Part shown: piece by piece, positions 16,135-23,906 of the stretch
How the letters are laid out: each line of letters begins with the position of its first letter
How positions within the stretch are numbered: the first letter of the stretch is position 1
NCBI GenBank assembly: GCA_966249405.1
Contig: CBINDO010000101.1
Span: forward strand, 1 to 24,157
DNA: 24,157 nucleotides
Direction: 5' to 3'
Source: SZUA-265 sp966249405
Lineage (GTDB): Bacteria > Myxococcota_A > Polyangia > Polyangiales > Polyangiaceae
The notes under the pieces: generated by a model
What the model saw: only the letters and a program-made list of their open reading frames with translations
What the model was told of the DNA's origin: nothing
Database searches by the model: none
Made by a program: the position numbers and the translations under genes

Positions 16135-16663
16135 GAGTTTGGCGGCAGGCCAGGCCCGCTTACAGTGGAGGTGGAGTCGACAGCCCGGACTGGCCCGCTG
16201 GTTGCTGCCCTCCCGTCTCGAGCGCTCCAAGGCGTCGGTTTCGTCCGCAGGGTTCGGGCGCTCTGGCTCGTGCGACCACGCCAAGTGCAGGCTAACGGGA
16301 AACGGAGCAGCCGCGTCTGCATCTGGTCTCACGCGGAACACTTGCGCGCTCGGCTCCCATCGAGACCACTGGAAGCGTGTCCTTTGGTGCGGGTGTCGAG
16401 TGGCGTTGCGGTTCGAACGCCTCGCCACAGGGGAGTCGCCGTGCACGTGGGGCTCGCGTCCGCCTCGACCGAAACCGCGTAGCCGCAACGCCCGGTGGGC
16501 TCAATGACCGCGTGTACGGATGCTCAAAGTCTTACAGTGTAGTTGCGCCGGGTGGTGAGAATATGCGGCTGCCACTTCGCGGTGAGCCCTCTGCCGCCTC
16601 GGTGCGTGCGCGATCGCCGTTAGGCTTTGAGCCCCGGCGAGCGTCTCGGGTAAGAATGAGGTC
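16135..16663. other. Non-coding stretch between the repeat array and the DUF4397-like lipoprotein gene
   Basis: About 530 bp directly after the last clear repeat unit. A further GAGTTTGG start at 16135 suggests a decayed ninth unit. Open frames exist on both strands but are Arg/Ser/Pro-rich with no domain, signal peptide or sensible start. I see no gene here. The last part must contain the promoter of the gene starting at 16664; no clear consensus was found. Confidence 0.5.
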
Positions 16664-18472
16664 ATGTTCGAGTCCGCTTCTGTTCGCTCACGGGATGCCC
16701 TGCGCGCCAATCGTCAGGCGCTCCCAGTTGATGACGTAACCCGTGGGGTGTTTGCGCGTAGAGCTGGTGGCCGTTGGTCGGCATTGGCAGCGCTCGTCCT
16801 AGTCTTTGGCTGTGGAGGTAAAGAGCGGTCGTTCGGTGAGCAGTCGGAGGGGGCAGACGCTGCGGTATCCGATCCATCGAACACTTCGCCCGAGGGCAAC
16901 GGGTCGGGAGCAGGGACCGAAGGTGGCGATGGTTCAGACGGCCCTTCTTCCACCGGCGGCGCGCAGACCGACGGTGAGACGCTCGTCACCGAGCCCGGCG
17001 GCACCGAACCCGCGCCGTCGACCGGCGCTGGGGTTGCGTCTGGCAACACGGGTGAGACGGGCGACGGCGAGCCGAACTCGACGGACACTTCGCCGCCCAA
17101 TGATACCGATTCTGCGGCGTGGTCGGAGACTACCGGCAACTCCGATGTCGACTTCGGCGTCGGTGACGCGCCCGATTACGGCGACCTGGGCTCTGGGGAT
17201 GGGCGCATCCTGTTGGTGAACACGCTGCAGGCGGCAGAACGCGTGGACGTGTGGGTGGCGGAGAACGAGCAACCCATCGTGGAAGGACTCGAGCCCGAGG
17301 CGGCGGCGCGCGTGACGTTGTCCAGAGGCGCGCAGCGCGTGGTGTTCACTCGGGCGGGCAGCCGTGACGTCGTCGGTTGTTCCGAGTGGTTCCCGCTGCG
17401 CGGTGACGAGCAGTGGGCGGTCGTGGCGACGGCAGGGGAGCACACCTGTTTCGGCGACGGCGACGGAGTCACGCTTTCGTTTCGGCAGTCCCAAGACCTC
17501 GGCGGTAACCCGGTGCGGTACGTGCACGCGACGTCACCGGACACGTTTTCGTTCGTGCGCGATGACCAAGCCGAGGCGGGGACGCTGGAACACGGTGAGA
17601 CGTTGACGGGGACGAGTTTGCCCAGCTGCACCTCCGGTTGCGAGGTCCGCTACGAGATCTCTGCCGCAGGCATCGATGACACGCGGTTCGTGACCTGGGA
17701 GGTCGACACGCTGGAGGCTCTACCCGTGGCCGGTGAGGTGATGTTGCTGGTCCTGGGCAACATCCGCCAGGAGTGGCCCGCCGAGCCCGACTCTTTGCGG
17801 TTGCTGCGCGTTGACCTGGACGGCACGACGTATGTGTTGCGCCGCGATCCGGAGGTCGCTTTCGGTCGCGTCGGTGACGGCATCGCGACGTTCAGCATCG
17901 CGACCCCGCCGTCGGTGTCCGAGATCGCGAGCGCCAACTCCGATTGCGGGCAGGACACGTGCCCGCTCGAGACCTTGGTTTGGCGCGTGGGCACGCGGAA
18001 CTTCTTGGTGGAAGCGCCCGAGGGCAGCTCCGAAATCGAAGTCGAGTTCGAGGCCGGCCGCCGCTACGTGTTGCTGTCGACGAACGACCCAACCCACCCC
18101 CTGTACTGGTTGGATGCCGACTTCGATCGAAGTCAAACCGCAGAGGCTTACGCGCGAGCGATCAACCTCGACTCTAGTGGAGAGTCTCTCACGCTGGGTT
18201 ACGTGTTCTCCGACTCGGGAGTTGCGATCGACGGCATGACCGCGATCCCTTGGGGCGAAGTCAGCCCGGAAAACGGCGGCTCGGTGCCCGTTGAAGACAA
18301 CTGGCGCCTCGTGACGGCGATCGGCTCGGATAGTCTCGGTACGGGGTGTTTCTACTCCATGGACACGGCGCCGGGTTTCCGTGGCTATTTCGTCGCGGCC
18401 GAACTGCTTCAGCCTCTGGACATCACCGAGTGGCCTCCGACGTTGTCAGCTAGCTTCATGGCGTGTTTTTGA
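16664..18472 (+). CDS. Large lipoprotein with DUF4397-like beta-sandwich repeats
   Basis: A 602-residue protein. ATG 16664 has GAGG 5 bases upstream. From this start the signal region is long: the lipobox V47-F-G-C50 follows ARRAGGRWSALAALVL. A GTG at 16748 would give a more usual 22-residue signal peptide and is an alternative start. Residues about 51-180 are a Gly/Ser/Thr/Asp-rich linker. After it, GRILLVNTLQAAERVDVWV and the following strands resemble DUF4397, a beta-sandwich found in surface proteins. A second, weaker copy begins near NPVRYVHATSPDTFSFV and a third near DTCPLETLVWRVGTRNFLV. Paired cysteines (CTSGC and CGQDTC) suggest disulfides. The role is unknown, and it is probably surface-exposed. 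It has no operon partner: it converges on the LysR gene with a 57-bp gap. Confidence 0.75.
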   Translation: MFESASVRSRDALRANRQALPVDDVTRGVFARRAGGRWSALAALVLVFGCGGKERSFGEQSEGADAAVSDPSNTSPEGNGSGAGTEGGDGSDGPSSTGGAQTDGETLVTEPGGTEPAPSTGAGVASGNTGETGDGEPNSTDTSPPNDTDSAAWSETTGNSDVDFGVGDAPDYGDLGSGDGRILLVNTLQAAERVDVWVAENEQPIVEGLEPEAAARVTLSRGAQRVVFTRAGSRDVVGCSEWFPLRGDEQWAVVATAGEHTCFGDGDGVTLSFRQSQDLGGNPVRYVHATSPDTFSFVRDDQAEAGTLEHGETLTGTSLPSCTSGCEVRYEISAAGIDDTRFVTWEVDTLEALPVAGEVMLLVLGNIRQEWPAEPDSLRLLRVDLDGTTYVLRRDPEVAFGRVGDGIATFSIATPPSVSEIASANSDCGQDTCPLETLVWRVGTRNFLVEAPEGSSEIEVEFEAGRRYVLLSTNDPTHPLYWLDADFDRSQTAEAYARAINLDSSGESLTLGYVFSDSGVAIDGMTAIPWGEVSPENGGSVPVEDNWRLVTAIGSDSLGTGCFYSMDTAPGFRGYFVAAELLQPLDITEWPPTLSASFMACF

Positions 18473-18529
18473 TGGCCGGTGATGGTTTCAACGCCTCGAG
18501 TCTAGGGCGAGTCCGTTTCGAACGTCCGT

Positions 18530-19423
18530 TTACTTGATGGCGCTATAGTCGAGCAGCACCTGCTCCACCCACTCGAAGCCTGCGCGCACGTGACCGCTCG
18601 CGCGCAGATCTTCGTGAGTGGCCAGCCACACCTCGGCTTGGGGTAACTGGAGCTCGGGTAACACGCGGCGGAGCTCCGGATAACGCTGCGCAAAACCCAC
18701 CTGTAAACAAGCGATGCCGAAGCCGAACCGAGCCAGCGCGACCTGCGCCGACAAACAATCGGTGCCCGCCGCAAAAAACGTCGGGGTCAGGCGCGGATCC
18801 AAGAGCTCGGCGGAGTGCGCCAGCGGCCCACGTGGATCGTAGCCGATGAGGTCGTGGGTCAAAAGCTCATCGAAGGACGTCGGCGTCCCGCGGCGCGCGA
18901 GATAATCTTCGGCCGCGAAAAAACCGATCGCGATCTTCGTCACCCATTTGCTGACGAGCGCGGGTTGTTTTGGGCGGAACAGCCGAATCGCGATGTCCGC
19001 TTCGCCGCGCGACAGATCGCTCGCGAGGTTCTGCAGGACGAGCTCGAGCCGGAGTTTTGGATACAGCTCGCGGAGCTCCGAGAGCCGCGGCCCCAACACC
19101 TCGACGCCGATGAACTCGGTCGTCGCGATCCGGAGACAACCTTCGACTTCGGCCTTCGAGCGTGCCACGCGGTCGAAGCTCTGGAGCGCCGCTTCCGCGC
19201 GTTCGGCGTGTGCACGTAGTTGTTCACCTAGCGGGGTAAGCCTAATTCCGCGTGCATGTCGCACCAACAGGCTCTGGCCTGCCGCGCGTTCCAGCTCCTG
19301 GATTACCCGCGTCACGGAGGGTTGACTCGAGCCCAAGACTCGCGCCCCGGCCAACATCGAACCGGCGCGGACGACCGCGAGAAAGACGCGGGCCGCGTGC
19401 CAGTCCAAGCTTGAGTTATGCAT
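18530..19423 (-). CDS. LysR-family transcriptional regulator
   Basis: A 297-residue protein of typical LysR length. The N-terminal winged helix-turn-helix (about 6-66) has DWHAARVFLAVVRAGSMLAGARVLGSSQPSVTRVIQELE split into the usual recognition pattern, then RGIRLTPLGEQL. A linker helix (68-90) leads to the effector-binding domain (about 92-295), starting GCLRIATTEF and including LVLQNLASDLSRGEADIAIRL, the expected LysR substrate-binding fold. ATG 19423 fits the family start (a short tail before the W-H-A helix). No strong Shine-Dalgarno is seen. It is divergent from the small barrel gene at 19489 with 65 bp between, the usual arrangement for a LysR regulator and its target. The inducer is unknown. 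Confidence 0.93.
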   Translation of the reverse strand: MHNSSLDWHAARVFLAVVRAGSMLAGARVLGSSQPSVTRVIQELERAAGQSLLVRHARGIRLTPLGEQLRAHAERAEAALQSFDRVARSKAEVEGCLRIATTEFIGVEVLGPRLSELRELYPKLRLELVLQNLASDLSRGEADIAIRLFRPKQPALVSKWVTKIAIGFFAAEDYLARRGTPTSFDELLTHDLIGYDPRGPLAHSAELLDPRLTPTFFAAGTDCLSAQVALARFGFGIACLQVGFAQRYPELRRVLPELQLPQAEVWLATHEDLRASGHVRAGFEWVEQVLLDYSAIK

Positions 19424-19443
19424 GGTGGAATAGCTGTAGCAAA

Positions 19444-19472
19444 ATCCGACGAATTCTCATCTGTAATCGGAT
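19444..19472. promoter_or_regulatory. Inverted repeat in the LysR/barrel divergent region
   Basis: ATCCGA (19444-19449) is the exact reverse complement of TCGGAT (19467-19472), separated by 17 AT-rich bases. It lies between the two divergent start codons and could be the regulator's operator. The spacing is longer than the classic T-N11-A box, so this is tentative. Confidence 0.35.
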
Positions 19473-19488
19473 AGCTCATGCTCTTCCC

Positions 19489-20097
19489 ATGACCCACACC
19501 GCACTTCGTTCCTCAGTCCTAATCTCCGCCACCCTCGCTGCCTGCTGCTCCGCTCTAGGCTTGGCCACCACCGCCTACGCTCATGACGAGGTGGCCGCCA
19601 GAGCGTCCATCGGCGAGCCTGCCCCCATCCGCTTCGACGCCGAGGTCGACCCGATCGCCTACGTCGCGCGCGGTTACTCCTTGCACGTGGGGATCAACTG
19701 GGAGCGCCTGCGTTTGGACTTGGGTGCCTTCGGGGCGCAGGTGCCGGAGTTCATGCACGGGCAAACCGGCTTCGAGGACCGCATGGACGGCTACGGAGCC
19801 AAACTCGACGTGTTCCTCCTAGACCCTTCTTCCGGACCCTTCGTCGGTATCGAAGGCGGTTGGCTCGAGCAACACCTCGTCGACACCGCAACGCAATTGA
19901 GCGCCGACACGGACGCGTGGAGTCTGGGCGGCCGAGTTGGCTGGCTCTTCAACCTGCCCGGCGACTTCTTTCTCCGCCCCTGGGTTGGGGTAGGTCACCG
20001 CTTTGGTGAGCTTCAGGTGAACGTCGGGGAGCGCACCTTCGAACAATCGAGCTTGTTGGTGTTCCCCACGTTCCACTTCGGATACCGCTTCGACTAA
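19489..20097 (+). CDS. Small predicted outer-membrane beta-barrel protein
   Basis: A 202-residue protein. The frame is open from 19252, but the upstream part overlaps the LysR gene. ATG 19489 gives a clean signal peptide (hydrophobic core ISATLAACCSALGLA, cleavage after AYA at about 31). The mature part has alternating strands such as GYSLHVGINWERLRLDLGAF, GYGAKLDVFLL, FVGIEGGWLEQHL, WSLGGRVGWLFNL, FLRPWVGVGHRFGEL and a final LLVFPTFHFGYRFD. The aromatic, strand-like C-terminus fits an eight-stranded outer-membrane barrel with short turns. No named family was recognised. It is probably regulated by the divergent LysR gene. No clear Shine-Dalgarno is present. Confidence 0.75.
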   Translation: MTHTALRSSVLISATLAACCSALGLATTAYAHDEVAARASIGEPAPIRFDAEVDPIAYVARGYSLHVGINWERLRLDLGAFGAQVPEFMHGQTGFEDRMDGYGAKLDVFLLDPSSGPFVGIEGGWLEQHLVDTATQLSADTDAWSLGGRVGWLFNLPGDFFLRPWVGVGHRFGELQVNVGERTFEQSSLLVFPTFHFGYRFD

Positions 20098-20157
20098 GCC
20101 CGCTGCTCGAAGTCGAAACCTCGGCCGTCGGCACTGTCGTCGAGATAAGCTGGGCGG

Positions 20158-21261
20158 GTGAAACTCGGGATCACGAGGGATCGGTCGAACATGCCGTTGT
20201 CGCTGTTGGCGTCCTGTTCGGTGCGGCTCTTGCCAACTCGGCCCTTGCTAACTCCGCCCTTGCCACTGGCCGGGTTCGCCCTCGGCGTAGTCGCATATTG
20301 CACGAGCGCGACGGCGCAACCTGCACTTCCCACGCAAGCCCGAGCCACTGACCCCACTTCGCCATCGAGCAGCGGAAGCGGTCACGTGACGAACGTCTCA
20401 CCAATTGCCGCCAACGTCCGCTTCGACGTCTGGCTCGGGCGGTTGCTCGACGTGATTGACCACGCCCCGGCTCCGACCGTCGAGCGCGAGTTCGTCGCGT
20501 TCGCCACGGAGCGGGGGCTCGACGTGAACGACCTCGCTTTGCGTCGCGACTTCCGTCGCGTTCGCTTGTTGTTCGAGGCGACCCGAGACGGCGGGTTTTG
20601 GCGTCTTCGTTGGCGCATCACCAACGAGAAGCCGAGCTCACGCAACATCTGGCAGCAGTGGCGAGACAAACCCGTCGCGAACAACTTCGGCGTCGACAGC
20701 GCAACTGCGGAGTGCGACGAACTCAGCGCGTTGTTGGGCATGCTCGCCAAACATGCCGGCATCACCAACGTTGGCTTGTTTTACCCAACTTGGAACCACA
20801 CCATCGCCGTGTGGGCTCCGCTCGCGGGCCAGACCAAGACGCCGCTCGTGCAGCTCCCGACCTCCCAGATCTTCTTGGGTTGTGACGCGGGGTTCGACCA
20901 AACCACGTTCGCGACGAAGCGCACGAACATCCAAGCGTACCCGGCGTTCGACTTACGTCCATATTCGCTTCTGCCCGCGGCCCGCGGCGAATGGATGATC
21001 GAGCAGGTTCGTCGTTACGCCGGAGGTTCTGCGGAACTTTGGTCGCTCGTGAGAGCGCACCGCGCCTACGTTCTCGATTCGAGCATGGGGGAGTGCAACC
21101 AACAACGCGCCGAGTGGGCTTCGGCGCTCGAGCACAACCTCAGCCCGGAAGACGAACGCATTCTCTTGGCCATCGGCACGGAGGAACTCGAGATGCCCGC
21201 GCCAACGGCGAGACGAGTTCTGGCTTGGCTCGCCACTGCGTACCCGGTCGCCGCCCCGTGA
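20158..21261 (+). CDS. Exported protein with possible transglutaminase-like Cys/His centre
   Basis: A 367-residue protein from GTG 20158, preceded by GGGCG. ATG 20191 is an alternative start and would leave a more usual signal peptide ending ATA-Q (near residue 53). After a Ser/Thr-rich linker the domain begins near 85. C186 lies in DSATAECDELSALLGMLAKH, followed by AGITNVGLFYPTWNH214TIAVW. The pattern of a Cys at the start of a helix, a second helix with AGI, and a His-containing strand ending AVW resembles transglutaminase-like cysteine proteins. A candidate third residue is D243 in LGCDAGFD. The family call is tentative. The C-terminal 120 residues are helical. The protein is likely periplasmic. 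The signal region contains a 15-bp tandem repeat. Confidence 0.6.
   Translation: MKLGITRDRSNMPLSLLASCSVRLLPTRPLLTPPLPLAGFALGVVAYCTSATAQPALPTQARATDPTSPSSSGSGHVTNVSPIAANVRFDVWLGRLLDVIDHAPAPTVEREFVAFATERGLDVNDLALRRDFRRVRLLFEATRDGGFWRLRWRITNEKPSSRNIWQQWRDKPVANNFGVDSATAECDELSALLGMLAKHAGITNVGLFYPTWNHTIAVWAPLAGQTKTPLVQLPTSQIFLGCDAGFDQTTFATKRTNIQAYPAFDLRPYSLLPAARGEWMIEQVRRYAGGSAELWSLVRAHRAYVLDSSMGECNQQRAEWASALEHNLSPEDERILLAIGTEELEMPAPTARRVLAWLATAYPVAAP
20229..20271 (+). repeat. 15-bp tandem repeat within the signal-peptide coding region
   Basis: CTTGCCAACTCGGCC (20229-20243) and CTTGCTAACTCCGCC (20244-20258) differ at two positions, and a shortened third copy (20259-20271) follows. The 15-bp period keeps the frame and encodes the Leu/Pro-rich part of the leader. 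Confidence 0.7.
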
Positions 21262-21347
21262 GTCCGCATGGCTGGTCGTTGGGGGAACGAGCGTTTCCTG
21301 CACTCACGGTGGTCAACCGCCTTGTCGGCCCCGCCACAAACGACGAA

Positions 21348-21369
21348 GGGAGCGGGGTCAACCGCTCCC
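21348..21369. terminator. Hairpin between convergent genes (outer)
   Basis: GGGAGCGG (21348-21355) pairs exactly with CCGCTCCC (21362-21369) across a 6-base loop. It lies between the ends of the transglutaminase-like gene and the lipoprotein gene. Only a weak T-rich run follows on the minus strand and none on the plus strand, so its role as a bidirectional terminator is possible but unproven. Confidence 0.5.
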
Positions 21370-21380
21370 TGCGTGGTCGT

Positions 21381-21419
21381 CGAGCGCTCACGCCTGTTCG
21401 GCGTGGGACGCAGCGCTCG
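21381..21419 (-). terminator. Two-part hairpin just after the lipoprotein stop
   Basis: CGAGCGCT (21381-21388) pairs with AGCGCTCG (21412-21419). Inside it, CACGCC (21389-21394) pairs with GGCGTG (21400-21405) around TGTTC, leaving a 6-base bulge on one side. It begins 3 bp after the minus-strand lipoprotein gene and probably forms its RNA 3' end, although no T-run follows. Confidence 0.5.
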
Positions 21420-21422
21420 AGG

Positions 21423-22400
21423 TCATTCCGGGATTTCGTAGTCGGTCAGCTCTTCGTAGTTCCCCGACGCGACGTTCTCTTCACGCACCTTGCCGACCCC
21501 CGGGCAGAACCAGTACAGCTTCTCCTCAGCGTCTTCTACGCCGGTTGCTGCCCAGTCTTTGCTGCGACGGACTTTCACGCAATCGGTGAACGACAGCCCC
21601 TCGTCGGTGGTCAAGTCTTCACGACCCTCGACGGTGAAGGTGTGTTTACGCGTCTCGGCGGGCTTGGCTGCTTGCCCATTGGGAGTCTCGACGCGCTCGT
21701 ATTCCGGAGACTCCGACCAACCAACCTCGGCGTCCGCCCAAGCTTCGTTGCAGCGCGTGAAGCCCACGCCGTACGTCGCCGTCGCGTTGGGGAGCACGTT
21801 GTCGGGGTTGGTGGGATCGACCCAGAACTCCTCCTTGTAGAGGCGCAACAACTTGCCGTCCGTGGCCGCGATGTACGAGTCCGAACGTAACGAGGCGTCG
21901 GGGTCGGGAGTGTCGGACACGATGAACACCGGTTCTCCCTCGTATTCGCCAGTGGTCACGGTTTGAGTCTCCGACCATCCGCCCTTGGACGTATGCCAGT
22001 AGGTCCAGCTTGCGCCAGCTACCATTGGGCAAATGCCGTCGTTGGACGCGGGAGGCGCGCTGGTCTCACCGCCGCCGGTGGAGGCGGGCGGTTCTGAGGT
22101 GGACGTGTTTTCAGTGTCGTTCGGTTCGCCCGAGTCGGTATTTGCCCCGGTCGTGTCGCTGCCGTCGGGCCCGGTGCTCGAGTCCGTGGTGGGCTCGGGT
22201 GTTTCATCGGGGCGTGACGTGTCATCGGGCTTGGTGGTCGTGGTCTCGTCGCTCGTTTCATCGCCGCCACCGAGGCCGACGTTCGGATCCTTCTGATCGC
22301 CACAGCCGACGACGCCCGTCGACAAACACGCGGTGCCGACAAGGAACGCGGCGAGCGGTGACCGCATCGAAAAACAGCGAAACAAGGGGGAACGGCTCAT
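21423..22400 (-). CDS. Lipoprotein, last gene of the VTC/DUF4956 operon
   Basis: A 325-residue protein. ATG 22400 overlaps the upstream stop (ATGA), and AGGAAG lies about 8 bases upstream inside the preceding gene. A lipoprotein signal ends V30-V-G-C33. Residues 34-122 are a Thr/Asp/Ser/Pro/Glu-rich linker. The folded part starts ICPMVAGASWTYWHTSKGG and is strand-rich: ETQTVTTGEYEGEPVFIVSD, KLLRLYKEEFWVD, ATYGVGFTRC, KHTFTVEGRED, TDCVKVRR and LYWFCPGVGKVREEN, ending ELTDYEIP. This layout (a G-x-WTY opening and a YWFcPGVGKV near the end) recurs in secreted lipoproteins of myxobacteria, but I do not recognise a named function. Three cysteines could form disulfides. Coupling to the polyphosphate genes suggests a linked role. 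Confidence 0.8.
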   Translation of the reverse strand: MSRSPLFRCFSMRSPLAAFLVGTACLSTGVVGCGDQKDPNVGLGGGDETSDETTTTKPDDTSRPDETPEPTTDSSTGPDGSDTTGANTDSGEPNDTENTSTSEPPASTGGGETSAPPASNDGICPMVAGASWTYWHTSKGGWSETQTVTTGEYEGEPVFIVSDTPDPDASLRSDSYIAATDGKLLRLYKEEFWVDPTNPDNVLPNATATYGVGFTRCNEAWADAEVGWSESPEYERVETPNGQAAKPAETRKHTFTVEGREDLTTDEGLSFTDCVKVRRSKDWAATGVEDAEEKLYWFCPGVGKVREENVASGNYEELTDYEIPE

Positions 22401-23092
22401 AAGTCTACTTCCTGTTGGCCTACGACGAGGGTGACTTTGTTGTTGTCGTTGTAGGACCGGATGGATTCTAGCAGCGCGCCACCGGTCGTGCCCTTTTTAA
22501 GTACGACGGAGCACACCAGTTCTTGCAGCTCTCCGCCCTTCACCGTCTCGACCGAGATGATTTTGTACTCTGCCAGGTGGGCGCGGAATGGGATGTCGAA
22601 GGCGCTTTCGTAGTCACGGTCGGCAGGGAAGCGGATACGCAAGATGCGTTCCGTGACTTCTTTGCCGAACATGTCGAAACGGGCCAGGATGATCACGATC
22701 CCGCTCAAAATGAACGTCGCGAACACCGCGAGCAGAAAAAATCGAGTGCCCACGGCCATACCAATCGCCATGGCGAGGAAGATGAACCCGACGTCACGCG
22801 TCTCCTTCATCGCGTTGCGGAAGCGGATGATCGAAAGTGCCCCAACCAGGGCAAAGGCGCGCGCCACGTTGGAGCCGATGATCAACATGATCAGCGACAC
22901 CGTGGTGCCCATGAGCACCAGCGTGTGGACGTATTGCTGCGAGTAACTCACGCCCTTGTGGGTGAAGCGGTAAACCCAGGCCAGGACCAGAGAGAGCACG
23001 AAGCTCAAGGCGAGCGCGGACGCTACGTCGATGAAGGTGATGTTGCTGGTGAGGTTGCCGGAGCGTTCGAGCTCCTTGAGTAGTTCATCCAT
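22397..23092 (-). CDS. DUF4956 membrane protein (VTC-associated)
   Basis: A 231-residue protein. ATG 23092 has AAGG 8 bases upstream and overlaps the end of the VTC gene by 8 bp. The hydrophobic part has likely membrane segments at about 22-41, 56-73, 78-90, 101-116 and 118-138. The core ARAFALVGALSIIRFRNAMKE followed by TRDVGFIFLAMAIGMAVG is the DUF4956 signature and resembles MgtC/SapB-type segments. The C-terminal 80 residues (about 150-231) look like a soluble alpha/beta domain (RILRIRFPADRDYE, ELVCSVVLKKG, KVTLVV). DUF4956 genes are commonly found next to VTC-domain polyphosphate polymerases, as here. The protein may form a membrane platform or channel for the polymer; this is inference. 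Confidence 0.9.
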   Translation of the reverse strand: MDELLKELERSGNLTSNITFIDVASALALSFVLSLVLAWVYRFTHKGVSYSQQYVHTLVLMGTTVSLIMLIIGSNVARAFALVGALSIIRFRNAMKETRDVGFIFLAMAIGMAVGTRFFLLAVFATFILSGIVIILARFDMFGKEVTERILRIRFPADRDYESAFDIPFRAHLAEYKIISVETVKGGELQELVCSVVLKKGTTGGALLESIRSYNDNNKVTLVVGQQEVDL

Positions 23093-23906
23093 GTTCTTGA
23101 CCTTGGGGGCCGGCGTCGTCCTTGCGACGTTTGGCCGAAGTTTCCGGAGCCAAGGGGACGCCTGGGCCCGGAGTAATCGGGAGCTCTTTGATGCCGCTGA
23201 TCTGAGCGACGGCGGCGCAGTACTTGCTCACCTTCTGGAGCTGACAGTTGTGCCGAGCCAGCAGCGAGATGATCCAATCGGGGATCGTCTCGTTGGCCTT
23301 CACTTCCATGATCGTCCAATCGGCGGGGAGCAGCAGACGATTCGGGGTCGGGCTGTTGACGACGAGGTCGTGCATCCGACCCGACACCATGGTGTCGAAG
23401 GTTACCCGTAGACCGGCGTGCTCGTTGTCGCCTTCGTAAGCCTTGCGCCAGTATGCGGTGATCGCTGCTGGCTGCAGGTGCATCGACTTGGCCATGTAGG
23501 TTACCTCTTGTGCAACCGACATGTCCATCGGGTCCAACTTGGCATTGTCGAGGTCGTATTTGCCGACGCACAGCGCCTCGGCGTCGGCCAAGGGCAGCAC
23601 CAGCCGGCGCTTTTGTACGGTGACGTTGGTGCGCTGCTTGATCTCGACCAAACCCTTGGTCACCTTGGTGATGTCGTCACCCGGGTAGATGCGCAGCCGC
23701 ACCTTGCGCCGAAACTTCAGACCTTCGACCTTGGCCCAGAAGAAGTCGTAGTTGGGGCTGTCGTGGTACAAGCTGACGAGCCCGTATCCTTTGCTCCCAC
23801 CGTGCACGTCTGGGGGGATACGCTTCTCGAGGTCGTGCATGACGCCGACGGCGCGATCCAGAGGGATCACGTACTTGAGTTCGTAGCGGTTGAAGCGGCG
23901 GATCAT
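23085..23906 (-). CDS. VTC-domain polyphosphate polymerase
   Basis: A 273-residue protein. The frame extends upstream to 24119, but ATG 23906 has GAGGAG upstream and overlaps the previous stop (ATGA). It shows the basic tunnel motifs of VTC catalytic domains: RYELKYVI (8-13), KVRLRIY (68-74), LVEIKQR (86-92), KRR (99-101), YWRKAYEGD (152-160), LRVTFDT (166-172), TIMEVK (198-203) and QKVSKYC (224-230). These Lys/Arg residues bind phosphate in yeast Vtc4, and the acidic residues (for example E88 and E201) can hold the metal ion. The usual activity is making polyphosphate from ATP at a membrane. There is no SPX domain. The basic C-terminus (AKRRKDD) is followed by the coupled DUF4956 gene. Confidence 0.92.
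   Translation of the reverse strand: MIRRFNRYELKYVIPLDRAVGVMHDLEKRIPPDVHGGSKGYGLVSLYHDSPNYDFFWAKVEGLKFRRKVRLRIYPGDDITKVTKGLVEIKQRTNVTVQKRRLVLPLADAEALCVGKYDLDNAKLDPMDMSVAQEVTYMAKSMHLQPAAITAYWRKAYEGDNEHAGLRVTFDTMVSGRMHDLVVNSPTPNRLLLPADWTIMEVKANETIPDWIISLLARHNCQLQKVSKYCAAVAQISGIKELPITPGPGVPLAPETSAKRRKDDAGPQGQEHG

Noticed and set aside
16024..16482. 152-residue plus-strand ORF in the gene-free interval
   Set aside because: It begins inside the repeat array, has no ribosome site or domain, and its composition is that of random GC-rich DNA.
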